Of a stretch of 64,000 nt of DNA, positions 18,417-26,042 are shown one piece after another. The stretch is from Helicobacter apodemus (GTDB lineage: Bacteria > Campylobacterota > Campylobacteria > Campylobacterales > Helicobacteraceae). The notes below the pieces were generated by a model. The model did not search any database, was not told the DNA's origin, and saw nothing but the letters and a program-made list of their open reading frames with translations. How positions within the stretch are numbered: the stretch's first letter is position 1; each line of letters starts with the position of its first letter. Location: NCBI RefSeq assembly GCF_000765745.2, contig NZ_JRPC02000002.1:52470-116469 (forward strand), given 5' to 3'. A program made the position numbers and the translations under genes.

Positions 18417-18422
18417 TACAAT
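18417..18422 (+). promoter_or_regulatory. candidate -10 box of ilvB
   Basis: TACAAT lies 27 bases before the ilvB ATG in the 64-bp gap after the aminotransferase gene. GGAG at 18441-18444 gives a ribosome binding site. No leader peptide or attenuator is visible in this short space. Confidence 0.35.
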
Positions 18423-18449
18423 CCAACAAAGACTTAATGAGGAGTTTTT

Positions 18450-20138
18450 ATGCGTTTAAATGGTTCTGAAATGGTTATTCACGCTTTGAAAAATGAGGGG
18501 GTAAAAGTCGTATTTGGTTACCCCGGCGGTGCTGCTTTAAATATCTATGATGAGTTGTATAAACAAGATTTTTTTGAGCATATCTTAACAAGGCATGAGC
18601 AAGCTGCTATTCACGCTGCTGATGGCTATGCAAGAGCAAGCGGGGAAGTGGGGGTTGCCATCGTTACTAGTGGTCCTGGAATTACCAATGCCATTACAGG
18701 TATTGCTACGGCGTATATGGATTCTATACCTTTAGTTATCATTAGCGGACAAGTCCCTACAAGCTTAATTGGGACAGATGCCTTTCAAGAAATTGACGCA
18801 GTGGGTATTTCGCGTCCTTGCACGAAACATAATTATCTTGTTAAAAGCATTGAAGAGCTTCCTAGAATCTTAAAAGAAGCCTTTTATATCGCAAGGAGTG
18901 GTCGTCCAGGTCCTGTTCATATTGATTTACCCAAAGATATTAGTGCTACAATTGGAAAATTTGATTATCCTAAAGAGATTACCTTGCAAACCTATAAACC
19001 CACCTATAAAGGAAATATAAGACAGATTAAAAAAATCGCACAAGTGATAAAAGAATCTAAAAAGCCTATTTTATATTTAGGTGGGGGCTGTATCGTTTCA
19101 AATGCTGCTAAATGTATAAGGGAATTTTGCGAATTGACACATATTCCAGTTGTTGAAACTTTAATGGCACTTGGCGTGTTACCTGCTAATCATCCTGACT
19201 TGTTAGGCATGGTTGGAATGCACGGAAGTTATTGTTCTAATATGGCAATGAGTGAGGCGGATTTAATCATTGCTTTAGGGGCTAGATTTGATGATAGGGT
19301 AACAGGAAAATTAAGTGAGTTTGCTAAGAACGCACAAATTATTCATATTGATATTGACCCAAGTAGCATTAGTAAAATTGTTAATGCAAATTACCCTATT
19401 GTAGGAGATGTTGGAAATGTTTTAGAGGAGTTAATCCCACTTTTAAAAGGTTATGAGGGTAAAAATATTGCTAATTGGAGAGAAACGCTCAAATGTTATG
19501 AGAAGCTTCATCCTCTAAGCTATGAAGATTCCCAAGAAGTTTTAAAACCTCAATGGGTTATACAAAAAATGGGAGAGATGTTAGGCGATAGTGCATTTAT
19601 TACAACAGATGTTGGGCAGCATCAAATGTGGGCGGCACAATTTTATCCCTTTTGCTTCCCTAGACAATTTGTAAGCAGTGGTGGTTTAGGAACTATGGGG
19701 TTTGGATTGCCTGCTGCTATGGGGGTTAAAAAGGCTTTTAAAGACAAAATCTCTATTAATATCACCGGTGATGGCTCAATTTTGATGAATATTCAAGAAA
19801 TGATAACTTGTTTTGTGGATAATATCCCAGTTGTGAATGTTATTTTAAATAATAGTTATTTAGGGATGGTTCGCCAATGGCAGAGCTTTTTTTATGATAA
19901 AAGGTTTGCCCATACGGATTTAAGCACGCAACCAGATTTTGTAAAACTTGCGGAATCTTTTGGCGGTGTAGGTTATGTTTGTGATACTAAAGAAGAATTT
20001 ATTGAAGCTTTACAATTAGCCATTGATTCGAATAAACCTGCTTTATTAGATGTCCGCATTGATAAGCTAGAAAATGTATTGCCAATGGTGCCAACAGGTG
20101 GGGCTTTGTTTAATATGTTATTAGAATATAAGGAGTAA
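18450..20138 (+). CDS. ilvB: acetolactate synthase large (catalytic) subunit
   Basis: This TPP enzyme makes 2-acetolactate or 2-aceto-2-hydroxybutyrate at the first common step of valine, leucine and isoleucine synthesis. The catalytic Glu50 is in TRHEQAAIHAADGYA; the TPP/Mg motif is GDGSILMNIQEM, followed by NNSYLGMVRQW. Length 562 is normal. It is followed after two bases by the regulatory subunit gene. The product of this pathway, 2-ketoisovalerate, is the substrate of LeuA encoded 5 kb upstream. Confidence 0.96.
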   Translation: MRLNGSEMVIHALKNEGVKVVFGYPGGAALNIYDELYKQDFFEHILTRHEQAAIHAADGYARASGEVGVAIVTSGPGITNAITGIATAYMDSIPLVIISGQVPTSLIGTDAFQEIDAVGISRPCTKHNYLVKSIEELPRILKEAFYIARSGRPGPVHIDLPKDISATIGKFDYPKEITLQTYKPTYKGNIRQIKKIAQVIKESKKPILYLGGGCIVSNAAKCIREFCELTHIPVVETLMALGVLPANHPDLLGMVGMHGSYCSNMAMSEADLIIALGARFDDRVTGKLSEFAKNAQIIHIDIDPSSISKIVNANYPIVGDVGNVLEELIPLLKGYEGKNIANWRETLKCYEKLHPLSYEDSQEVLKPQWVIQKMGEMLGDSAFITTDVGQHQMWAAQFYPFCFPRQFVSSGGLGTMGFGLPAAMGVKKAFKDKISINITGDGSILMNIQEMITCFVDNIPVVNVILNNSYLGMVRQWQSFFYDKRFAHTDLSTQPDFVKLAESFGGVGYVCDTKEEFIEALQLAIDSNKPALLDVRIDKLENVLPMVPTGGALFNMLLEYKE

Positions 20139-20140
20139 GT

Positions 20141-20611
20141 ATGGAGATTAAACGCATTATTACCGCCATTGTTTTAAATGAACATGGTGTATTATCTCGT
20201 ATTAGTGGGCTTTTTGCCGGTAGAGGGTATAATATTGAATCCTTAACCGTCGCTCCTATTTTAGAAACTGAACTCTCGCGTATAACTATTGCTACCAAAG
20301 GGGATGAGAGGGTGCTAGAGCAGATTTTAAAACAACTCCATAAACTTATTCCTGTTTTGAAAGTTTTAGAAGATGAGCAAATTGTAGAGCAAGAATCCGT
20401 GCTTGTGAAATTTGACAAAAAAGAATTTTTAAGTGAATTAAGTGTGATTTTTGACTCTTATAATGGAAAGCTTGTTGAAGTGAATGATAAATATGCTATT
20501 TTTATGGCTTGTGATAATCACGAGAGGATTAATGGATTATTAAAAGCCATCCGTTCTTATAAGCCAAAAGATGTTGCAAGAAGTGGCATTTTAGCCATTG
20601 AATCGCATTAA
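20141..20611 (+). CDS. ilvN: acetolactate synthase small (regulatory) subunit
   Basis: The 156-residue protein has an N-terminal ACT domain (ITAIVLNEHGVLSRISGLFAGRGYNIESL) that binds valine for feedback inhibition, and a C-terminal half that activates IlvB. This is the long IlvH-like form rather than the short E. coli IlvN. It follows ilvB after two bases and is closely followed by lpxD, whose likely start lies 10 bases downstream, so lpxD may be read through from the ilv promoter. Confidence 0.95.
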   Translation: MEIKRIITAIVLNEHGVLSRISGLFAGRGYNIESLTVAPILETELSRITIATKGDERVLEQILKQLHKLIPVLKVLEDEQIVEQESVLVKFDKKEFLSELSVIFDSYNGKLVEVNDKYAIFMACDNHERINGLLKAIRSYKPKDVARSGILAIESH

Positions 20612-20621
20612 AGTGTATTCT

Positions 20622-21623
20622 ATGCAGTTAGATACACTCCTTAGTTTTTTGAAAGAAAAGGGAATTTTAGAGAGGGTGGTGCAAAATAGAAATGGAGAAT
20701 GGGTAGAATATCACCTCTCTCAATCTTATGAAATACAAGCAATACAATCCCCAGAATTTGCTACTAAAGATGACCTTACCTTTTTAGAGAAAGAAAAATA
20801 TGCTTCTTCTGTGCTTAGGACAAAAGCCTCCGCTGTAATGCTTCGTAGTAATGATTTAAAATATCTTCCTAAAGAAAGTCTTGGGGTTTTAACCCCTAAT
20901 CCTTATCTTGCCTTTGCTTATTTAACGCAGTTTTTTGTTAAGCCTCTATTTGGAAGCCCTAAAGAACCTATTGTAGCAGAGGATGTGCAGGTAGCGTCAA
21001 ATGCTGTAATTGGTAAAGGAAGCGTTATAGCAAAAGGGTGTGTGATAATGGCAGGAGTAGTGATTGGGGAGAATGTTAAAGTAGGTAAAAATTGTATTAT
21101 CTACCCTAATGTTTGTATCTATAATGATTGTGAGATTGGAGATAATGTTAGGATTCACGCAAATTCTGTTATAGGAAGTGATGGTTTTGGTTATGCGCAT
21201 ACGCAAAATGGAGAACATATTAAGATTTATCATAATGGTAAAGTTGTCTTGGAAGAGGAAGTGGAAATTGGCTCTAATACTTCCATTGATAGGGCAGTAT
21301 TTGGTGAGACGCGGATTAAAAGGGGCGTAAAGATTGATAATCTTGTGCAAATTGGGCATAATTGTTGCATTGGAGAATATAGCATTATTGTCTCTCAAGC
21401 TGGTTTATCAGGTTCGACAACCACAGGACGCAATGTAGTATTAGGAGGGCAATCAGGAAGTGCAGGGCATTTGCATATTGGAGAATTTACCCAAATTGGG
21501 GCTAGGGGAGCAATCTCTAAAAGCCTTCCTGCTTTTGGCAAGTTTTCTGGGCATCCACTTTTACCCTTACAAGATTGGTTGAAGTTACAAGTTTTTTTGA
21601 AAAAGATGATAAAAAGGCCTTGA
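20622..21623 (+). CDS. lpxD: UDP-3-O-acylglucosamine N-acyltransferase LpxD
   Basis: LpxD adds the N-linked acyl chain in lipid A synthesis. After a ~110-residue uridine-binding domain the chain shows many hexapeptide repeats of a left-handed beta helix and the family core GSDGFGYAH, IDRAVFGET and VQIGHNC with the catalytic His, then GLSGSTTTGRNVV. I chose ATG 20622 (MQLDTLLSFLKEKG), giving 333 residues; TTG 20598 or GTG 20613 in frame would overlap or abut ilvN and have no better ribosome binding site. Nothing recognisable follows for 438 bases. Confidence 0.9.
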   Translation: MQLDTLLSFLKEKGILERVVQNRNGEWVEYHLSQSYEIQAIQSPEFATKDDLTFLEKEKYASSVLRTKASAVMLRSNDLKYLPKESLGVLTPNPYLAFAYLTQFFVKPLFGSPKEPIVAEDVQVASNAVIGKGSVIAKGCVIMAGVVIGENVKVGKNCIIYPNVCIYNDCEIGDNVRIHANSVIGSDGFGYAHTQNGEHIKIYHNGKVVLEEEVEIGSNTSIDRAVFGETRIKRGVKIDNLVQIGHNCCIGEYSIIVSQAGLSGSTTTGRNVVLGGQSGSAGHLHIGEFTQIGARGAISKSLPAFGKFSGHPLLPLQDWLKLQVFLKKMIKRP

Positions 21624-22061
21624 AACGATTAATATTCATTCAATAATTTAGGTGTAGCACAATATCTTTGATAAACAAACTAGTGTAGAGATTTTGGCAA
21701 AGCTGTGTTTATCCTAAGGTGTAATTAATAAAAATAGTCCTACTTAAAGGATGGTTTGCTCTTGAACTTTTGTTTAAATTAACAATCACAAAAAGTCTTA
21801 TTTCACAAAACTAAGCCTATCTAAGCCTTTGCTTTAAAAGGAATGTAGCCTAAAAAGAATAAATAAAAGTTTTATGAGCCTAAAAGACTTTTAAAGAGGC
21901 TTTAAAAGAATCTTAAAAGTAAAGATTATCTGGGTGGTGATTCAACCAAAAAACTTTGATTAAAAGGGCATTTAATATTCTTGTAATGCTTAATGAAATA
22001 AGGATTCTTAAGTATTAGGGCTTAGTAAAGAAATTTTCAGTCTATGGATTTTGATGATTTT
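21624..22061 (+). other. 438-bp gene-free region between lpxD and the glycosyltransferase operon end
   Basis: No convincing reading frame or known RNA was recognised. The 3' ends of two operons face this gap. It contains an 8-bp inverted repeat GATAAACA/TGTTTATC (21670-21677 and 21706-21713), a tandem pair CTAAGCCTAT/CTAAGCCTTT (21811-21830), further AGCCT copies at 21847 and 21877, an inverted AGGCT at 21897, and an AT hairpin CTTTTAAA-GAGGC-TTTAAAAG (21888-21908). It could hold an unrecognised small RNA or the remains of a lost gene. Confidence 0.5.
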
Positions 22062-23030
22062 TTAGCAAATGGAATCTTTTTGGAGCAGAGCAAAAACCTT
22101 TTCTATAATTATTTGGGGTTTTATATCTTTAGCATTTTTACTCTCACTTTGCAAACACCATTCAATCTTCCCCCAAGTTCCCCATCTAGCAATATTTACC
22201 TTATCAAAAATTGTAATTGCTTTAGCATTACACGCCCCAAAAATATGAGCCACCCCACCTTCAAAGGCAAGAGTCAGTAAAGCTCCTCTAGCAAGAGCTG
22301 CAACTTCATCAAGTGTTTTTGTGTTTTGGTATTGACAATTTTGTAATTTTGCTAATGCTTCACACCTAAACTTATCATCACTATCTCCTATTACAACAAC
22401 AAAAGGCAGAGCTTTGATAATTTCTTCTAAATATTCTAAGGGATAGGGATTATTTTTTAATCGTCTGCTTGAGATATGAAAAAGTATATAGGGGGGCATA
22501 TTTCTATTGTTATAGCAATGGGGATACGCATAAATGGTCTTCTCTCCCCCATATTCCACGCCTAGCGGTGCTAAAATATCAAAACATACCATTACTTCGT
22601 GGTGGCTAGTAATGGGGGTTTCCACAAAATTTGGTATGCCTTTAATCCTTGAATCTTCTTTGCTGCCTGCCCCATAGCAGATTTTCCCCCTTGCACATTT
22701 AGCAAATAAGCTAGAATATTTAGAGGGTGCTATGCGTAAGATGGCAACCACATCATAAGATTGTTTCAAAAGACAAAACAATATCCAACCTTTATGGAAT
22801 AAGGCTTTTATTTTAGTATAAACTCCCTTTGTGTGTTTGGTTTTAGTGTAGATATAAATCTTATCCAAATAAGGATTGTGACCACCCTCCCCGATAATAA
22901 CAGGGGCATTAAGACTATTTACAATAATATCAATTTGTGCTTTGGGGTATTTTTTCTTTAAGGCTTCAAAACAAGGGGTGGAGCAGACTAAATCTCCGAT
23001 ATTATCATTCCTAATGAGTAAAATTTTCAT
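22062..23030 (-). CDS. glycosyltransferase family 9 (heptosyltransferase-like)
   Basis: The 322-residue protein begins KILLIRNDNIGDLVCSTPCFEALKKKYP, the N-terminal pattern of LPS heptosyltransferases, and has a C-terminal nucleotide-sugar domain with LAFEGGVAHIFGA matching the GT9 donor site. It probably adds a sugar, possibly heptose, to the lipooligosaccharide core; the acceptor is unknown. It is the last gene of the flhA-to-GT9 reverse run and overlaps the previous gene by 20 bases. A run of six G (22491-22496) lies in the coding region; this is shorter than tracts usually seen to phase-vary. Confidence 0.85.
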   Translation of the reverse strand: MKILLIRNDNIGDLVCSTPCFEALKKKYPKAQIDIIVNSLNAPVIIGEGGHNPYLDKIYIYTKTKHTKGVYTKIKALFHKGWILFCLLKQSYDVVAILRIAPSKYSSLFAKCARGKICYGAGSKEDSRIKGIPNFVETPITSHHEVMVCFDILAPLGVEYGGEKTIYAYPHCYNNRNMPPYILFHISSRRLKNNPYPLEYLEEIIKALPFVVVIGDSDDKFRCEALAKLQNCQYQNTKTLDEVAALARGALLTLAFEGGVAHIFGACNAKAITIFDKVNIARWGTWGKIEWCLQSESKNAKDIKPQIIIEKVFALLQKDSIC

Positions 23031-24108
23031 TTAACACTTTCTCATATACTGCTAAAATTTGCTTTCCCATAACTTCAGAGGAGAATTTTTGTAGGATAAA
23101 ATAGGGGTTGATTTTTATGCAATGGGGATTGTCTAGTAATTCCTTTAGGGCTTGTGAAAATGTTTCTAAAGTTGGCTTAGGAATCAACAAAAAGTTCTTA
23201 TTATGGTATAAATCCTTAATACTTCCAACATCACTAGCAATACTTGGAATCTCCATTAAAAGAGCTTGCATTAAGCTCTGTGGCACGCCCTCCTTTTCAG
23301 AAGTTAGCATAAAAATATCAAGCATTGCTAAAAACTCTGCTGGTTTTTCAATATATCCTAAAAGCTTAATATATGCCTCCGCATTCTCTTCCCCTTCCCC
23401 GCCTTTAATAAGTCCCTCTAAGTAGGGGAAACTATCTCCACTTCCACCAATAATAAAGTAAGTATGGGGATATTTTTTATGAATCTCTCTAGCCACTTGT
23501 ATAAAAATATCCTGCCTTTTGGCATATCGCATAACCCCTAAATTTCCAATGATAATTTTATTTTTTGGGATTTTATAAGATTCTTTGAGCATTTCTTTAT
23601 CATAAAGGCTCTTTTGAAATATCCTAACATCAATTCCTGTAGGAATGGAAGCTATTTTTTCTGGTTTTATATGATTATCTCTTATCATAGCTTCCCTAAC
23701 GCTCTCGCCTGTGGTAATAATAAAATCTGCTAAATTATTAATGAAATTTAATCGTGAAGGGTGGATAGGCGTGGATAAATGCCTAGTGCGAATGAATTTC
23801 TTTCCGCTTCCAATGCTTGCTAAACCCCCACACCAAGTATCAATTCCGCTATGGGTATTAAGAATATCATAATGTTTTAATAACCGCTTTAATTGCCAAA
23901 TACTAAGAATATCTGTTTTTCTCCTAAAAGGAAGAGTGAAAGTTTCAAACCCTAAATTTTGAGATTTATTTAAAATCTCTGCATTCTCCCTGCAAGCTAA
24001 TGCACATTCCACACCAAGATTCCGCATTACTTGCATTTCAAGGAGGATTCTAATCTCTTGTCCTCCATAACCATTACTCCACTCTGTGTGTAAAACCTTA
24101 ATCTCCAT
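23011..24108 (-). CDS. glycosyltransferase family 4 (GT-B) protein
   Basis: The 365-residue protein has the GT4 layout: a glycine-rich acceptor-side start (HTEWSNGYGGQEIR), a linker with ASIPTGIDVRIFQ, and a donor-side domain with NLGVMRYAKRQD, IIGGSGD and the EX7E-like stretch around SEKEGVPQSLMQALLMEIPSIASDVG. A role in lipooligosaccharide or other cell-surface glycan assembly is likely from family and from the GT9 gene it overlaps by 20 bases. It also overlaps purN by 11 bases, so the whole set is probably one transcript. Confidence 0.85.
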   Translation of the reverse strand: MEIKVLHTEWSNGYGGQEIRILLEMQVMRNLGVECALACRENAEILNKSQNLGFETFTLPFRRKTDILSIWQLKRLLKHYDILNTHSGIDTWCGGLASIGSGKKFIRTRHLSTPIHPSRLNFINNLADFIITTGESVREAMIRDNHIKPEKIASIPTGIDVRIFQKSLYDKEMLKESYKIPKNKIIIGNLGVMRYAKRQDIFIQVAREIHKKYPHTYFIIGGSGDSFPYLEGLIKGGEGEENAEAYIKLLGYIEKPAEFLAMLDIFMLTSEKEGVPQSLMQALLMEIPSIASDVGSIKDLYHNKNFLLIPKPTLETFSQALKELLDNPHCIKINPYFILQKFSSEVMGKQILAVYEKVLNENFTH

Positions 24109-24760
24109 AAAGCACCTTTAAAATCGCTAAAGGGTATAAAAAATGCTCTAAGTTATGAATCCTTTGTGTATAAGATTGCAAACTCTCTTGTTTGTGTTTG
24201 ATTAACACTCCTTGTGCTATTAACTCTCCACTATCAAGCTCGTTGCTGACATAATGCACGCTAACACCCCCTAATTGCATAGGAGCATTAAAGCTCTCCT
24301 CTATGCCTCTAGCTCCTTTAAAAAGTGGTAGAAGCGAGGGGTGGATATTGATACAAGGGATAGATTCTACAAAATAGGGTGTTAGCACTCTCATAAATCC
24401 GGCTAAAACACATAAATCAATCCTAAAAGATTGTAAGATTTCTACTAAATCTTTATCAAAAGATTCCCTACTAGAATAAACCTTGCTTTCTAAAACTTGT
24501 GTAGGTATTCCCAAAGTTTTAGCCCTTTGTATTCCATAAGCATTACTTTTGTTACTAAGAGCTAAAACAACTTCTATTTTAGGAGAATCTTGGCACTCAA
24601 TGTATTGCTTATCTATCCCACTAATTAATAAGCCCTCCTTTTGAATGAAAGCTCCTGCTTGTTTGAAGGCTTTTTGGTGGAGAGTTTTAATAATTATTTC
24701 TAAATTACTGCCATTTCCGCTAAAGAGTATAGCAATCTTTTTTGCCACTTTATTTTCCAA
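24098..24760 (-). CDS. purN: phosphoribosylglycinamide formyltransferase PurN
   Basis: PurN transfers a formyl group from 10-formyl-THF to GAR in purine synthesis. The 220-residue protein has the start KIAILFSGNGSNLE, the folate/active-site region INIHPSLLPLFKGARGIEESF with the catalytic His, and VHYVSNELDSGELIAQG with the conserved Asp. It is slightly longer than the usual ~190-200 residues because of an insertion near residues 35-55. It is embedded in an operon with flagellar and glycosyltransferase genes, overlapping both neighbours by 11 bases. Confidence 0.92.
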   Translation of the reverse strand: MENKVAKKIAILFSGNGSNLEIIIKTLHQKAFKQAGAFIQKEGLLISGIDKQYIECQDSPKIEVVLALSNKSNAYGIQRAKTLGIPTQVLESKVYSSRESFDKDLVEILQSFRIDLCVLAGFMRVLTPYFVESIPCINIHPSLLPLFKGARGIEESFNAPMQLGGVSVHYVSNELDSGELIAQGVLIKHKQESLQSYTQRIHNLEHFLYPLAILKVLYGD

Positions 24761-24986
24761 AAAATTCGGGTTTATTTTGCTTTAACTTTTGGATATTAGC
24801 TAAAATCTCTTTGACCCCATATTCTAAGCTTTCCTCATCTAAGCCCTCAATATAAGAATCTAAAGCATCTTGAAGTTTAAATTCTTTAACACCTGAGAGT
24901 ATTAAGGCGACACATAGCATATCACTAAGCTGAATGGCAAGCTCTTCTATCTCTTCTTCTAATTCTTGAATGGTTTTTTTATTCAT
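24750..24986 (-). CDS. small acidic hypothetical protein, 78 residues
   Basis: I do not recognise a family. The product is acidic and helical, beginning KKTIQELEEEIEELAIQLSDML and ending with a Lys/Asn-rich tail, with no signal peptide or membrane helix. It is probably real because it sits in the same direction between the DHH phosphoesterase and purN, overlapping them by 8 and 11 bases. A protein-interaction role is possible but not shown. Confidence 0.7.
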   Translation of the reverse strand: MNKKTIQELEEEIEELAIQLSDMLCVALILSGVKEFKLQDALDSYIEGLDEESLEYGVKEILANIQKLKQNKPEFFGK

Positions 24987-26034
24987 GCTGCTCTCCTAAA
25001 ATACTTTGGATATTTTCATAAATATCCTCATATAAAAAACTCTCCTTAAATCCCTCTATTTTCCCTCCACTTGCATTAGCGTGTCCTCCACCATTGAAAT
25101 ATTTTTTAGCTAAAACACTCACATCACAAGCATTATTAGCCCTTAAACTAACATTTCCTTTAGCATTAACATCTAAGAAAAAATGAAATTGTGGATTTTG
25201 CTTTAAAAATAAATTGGCTAAAACAGAAATACTCCCGATACTATAACTTAAAAATCCTTGGTATTCCTCGCAAGTAATATGGCATTTATCGAGGTATTTT
25301 TTCAATAGCTCTACTTGGAAGTTTGAAGCTAAATTATCTAGGGTATCACTCATTAAACTACCCTTTAAAAACTTTTTCTTTAAGCTCAAGATTTCATTAT
25401 CTAAGAGGATATGCCCCCTCTCTTGGTTTAAAAATTTTGAAGCTTCCTTAAGGAGTGCAAGTTTATAAGTCCTATCTTCATTTTCAAACATAAAACGATT
25501 AAGTTCTTTGCACTCTACAATCAAACGCATAGCAACTTTGCCAAATTCAAACCCATATCCTTCCTCTCTCCATAAGTCAATGCTATTTATCATTTCAACC
25601 ATTGGCTCTAGCCATAGTCTTGTAGAATCTGGTAAAGAAAATCTAGCTAAAAAAGTCTCATAAACAATTTTTGTTGCACAATTTTTAGTATCTAAATAAT
25701 ACCATTCATATTTATTTGCACATTCTTGTCCGCTTTTATGATGATCTAATAATTCAAGCTTGACTTTACCCCCTGTTAAATTTAGCTCTAAAATTGATTC
25801 TTTGAGGGATTGACATTCACTTAAGCTAAGGTTTAAATCACTAATAATAATCCACGCTTCCTCTGTAATATTAGCTTTAATATTTCTAAAGATTTGCTCT
25901 AACCTTGCTAAAACTTCCTTTCCATAGTTTGCATTATAAAAATATACATTAGTGTTCTTGCTAAAAAATTCATAACTCACTAACTGACAACCATAGCCAT
26001 CTAAATCAATATGGGAGAGGTGGTGGATTTGCAT
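24979..26034 (-). CDS. DHH-family phosphoesterase
   Basis: The 351-residue protein carries the DHH motifs SHIDLDGYG near the start (Asp ligands), LLDHHKSGQ (~113), and a C-terminal DHHA1-like GGGHANASGG. Relatives are nanoRNA/pAp phosphatases or cyclic dinucleotide phosphodiesterases (NrnA/GdpP groups); the exact substrate is not determined. In H. pylori the equivalent gene also sits beside flhA. It starts eight bases after the flhA stop on the reverse strand. Confidence 0.85.
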   Translation of the reverse strand: MQIHHLSHIDLDGYGCQLVSYEFFSKNTNVYFYNANYGKEVLARLEQIFRNIKANITEEAWIIISDLNLSLSECQSLKESILELNLTGGKVKLELLDHHKSGQECANKYEWYYLDTKNCATKIVYETFLARFSLPDSTRLWLEPMVEMINSIDLWREEGYGFEFGKVAMRLIVECKELNRFMFENEDRTYKLALLKEASKFLNQERGHILLDNEILSLKKKFLKGSLMSDTLDNLASNFQVELLKKYLDKCHITCEEYQGFLSYSIGSISVLANLFLKQNPQFHFFLDVNAKGNVSLRANNACDVSVLAKKYFNGGGHANASGGKIEGFKESFLYEDIYENIQSILGEQHE

Positions 26035-26042
26035 ATTTTTCC

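Noticed and set aside
18386..18449. Leader peptide/attenuator ahead of ilvB
   Set aside because: The 64-bp gap has no frame rich in Ile, Val or Leu and no hairpin with a T-run.
22044..22280. Forward 78-codon frame at the edge of the 438-bp gap
   Set aside because: Most of it is antisense to the GT9 glycosyltransferase; no family and no ribosome binding site.
22491..22496. G6 run in the GT9 gene as a phase-variation tract
   Set aside because: Several G6/C6 runs occur in housekeeping genes here (e.g. 34888-34893 in trpCF, 3608-3613 in pdxJ), so six is not distinctive.
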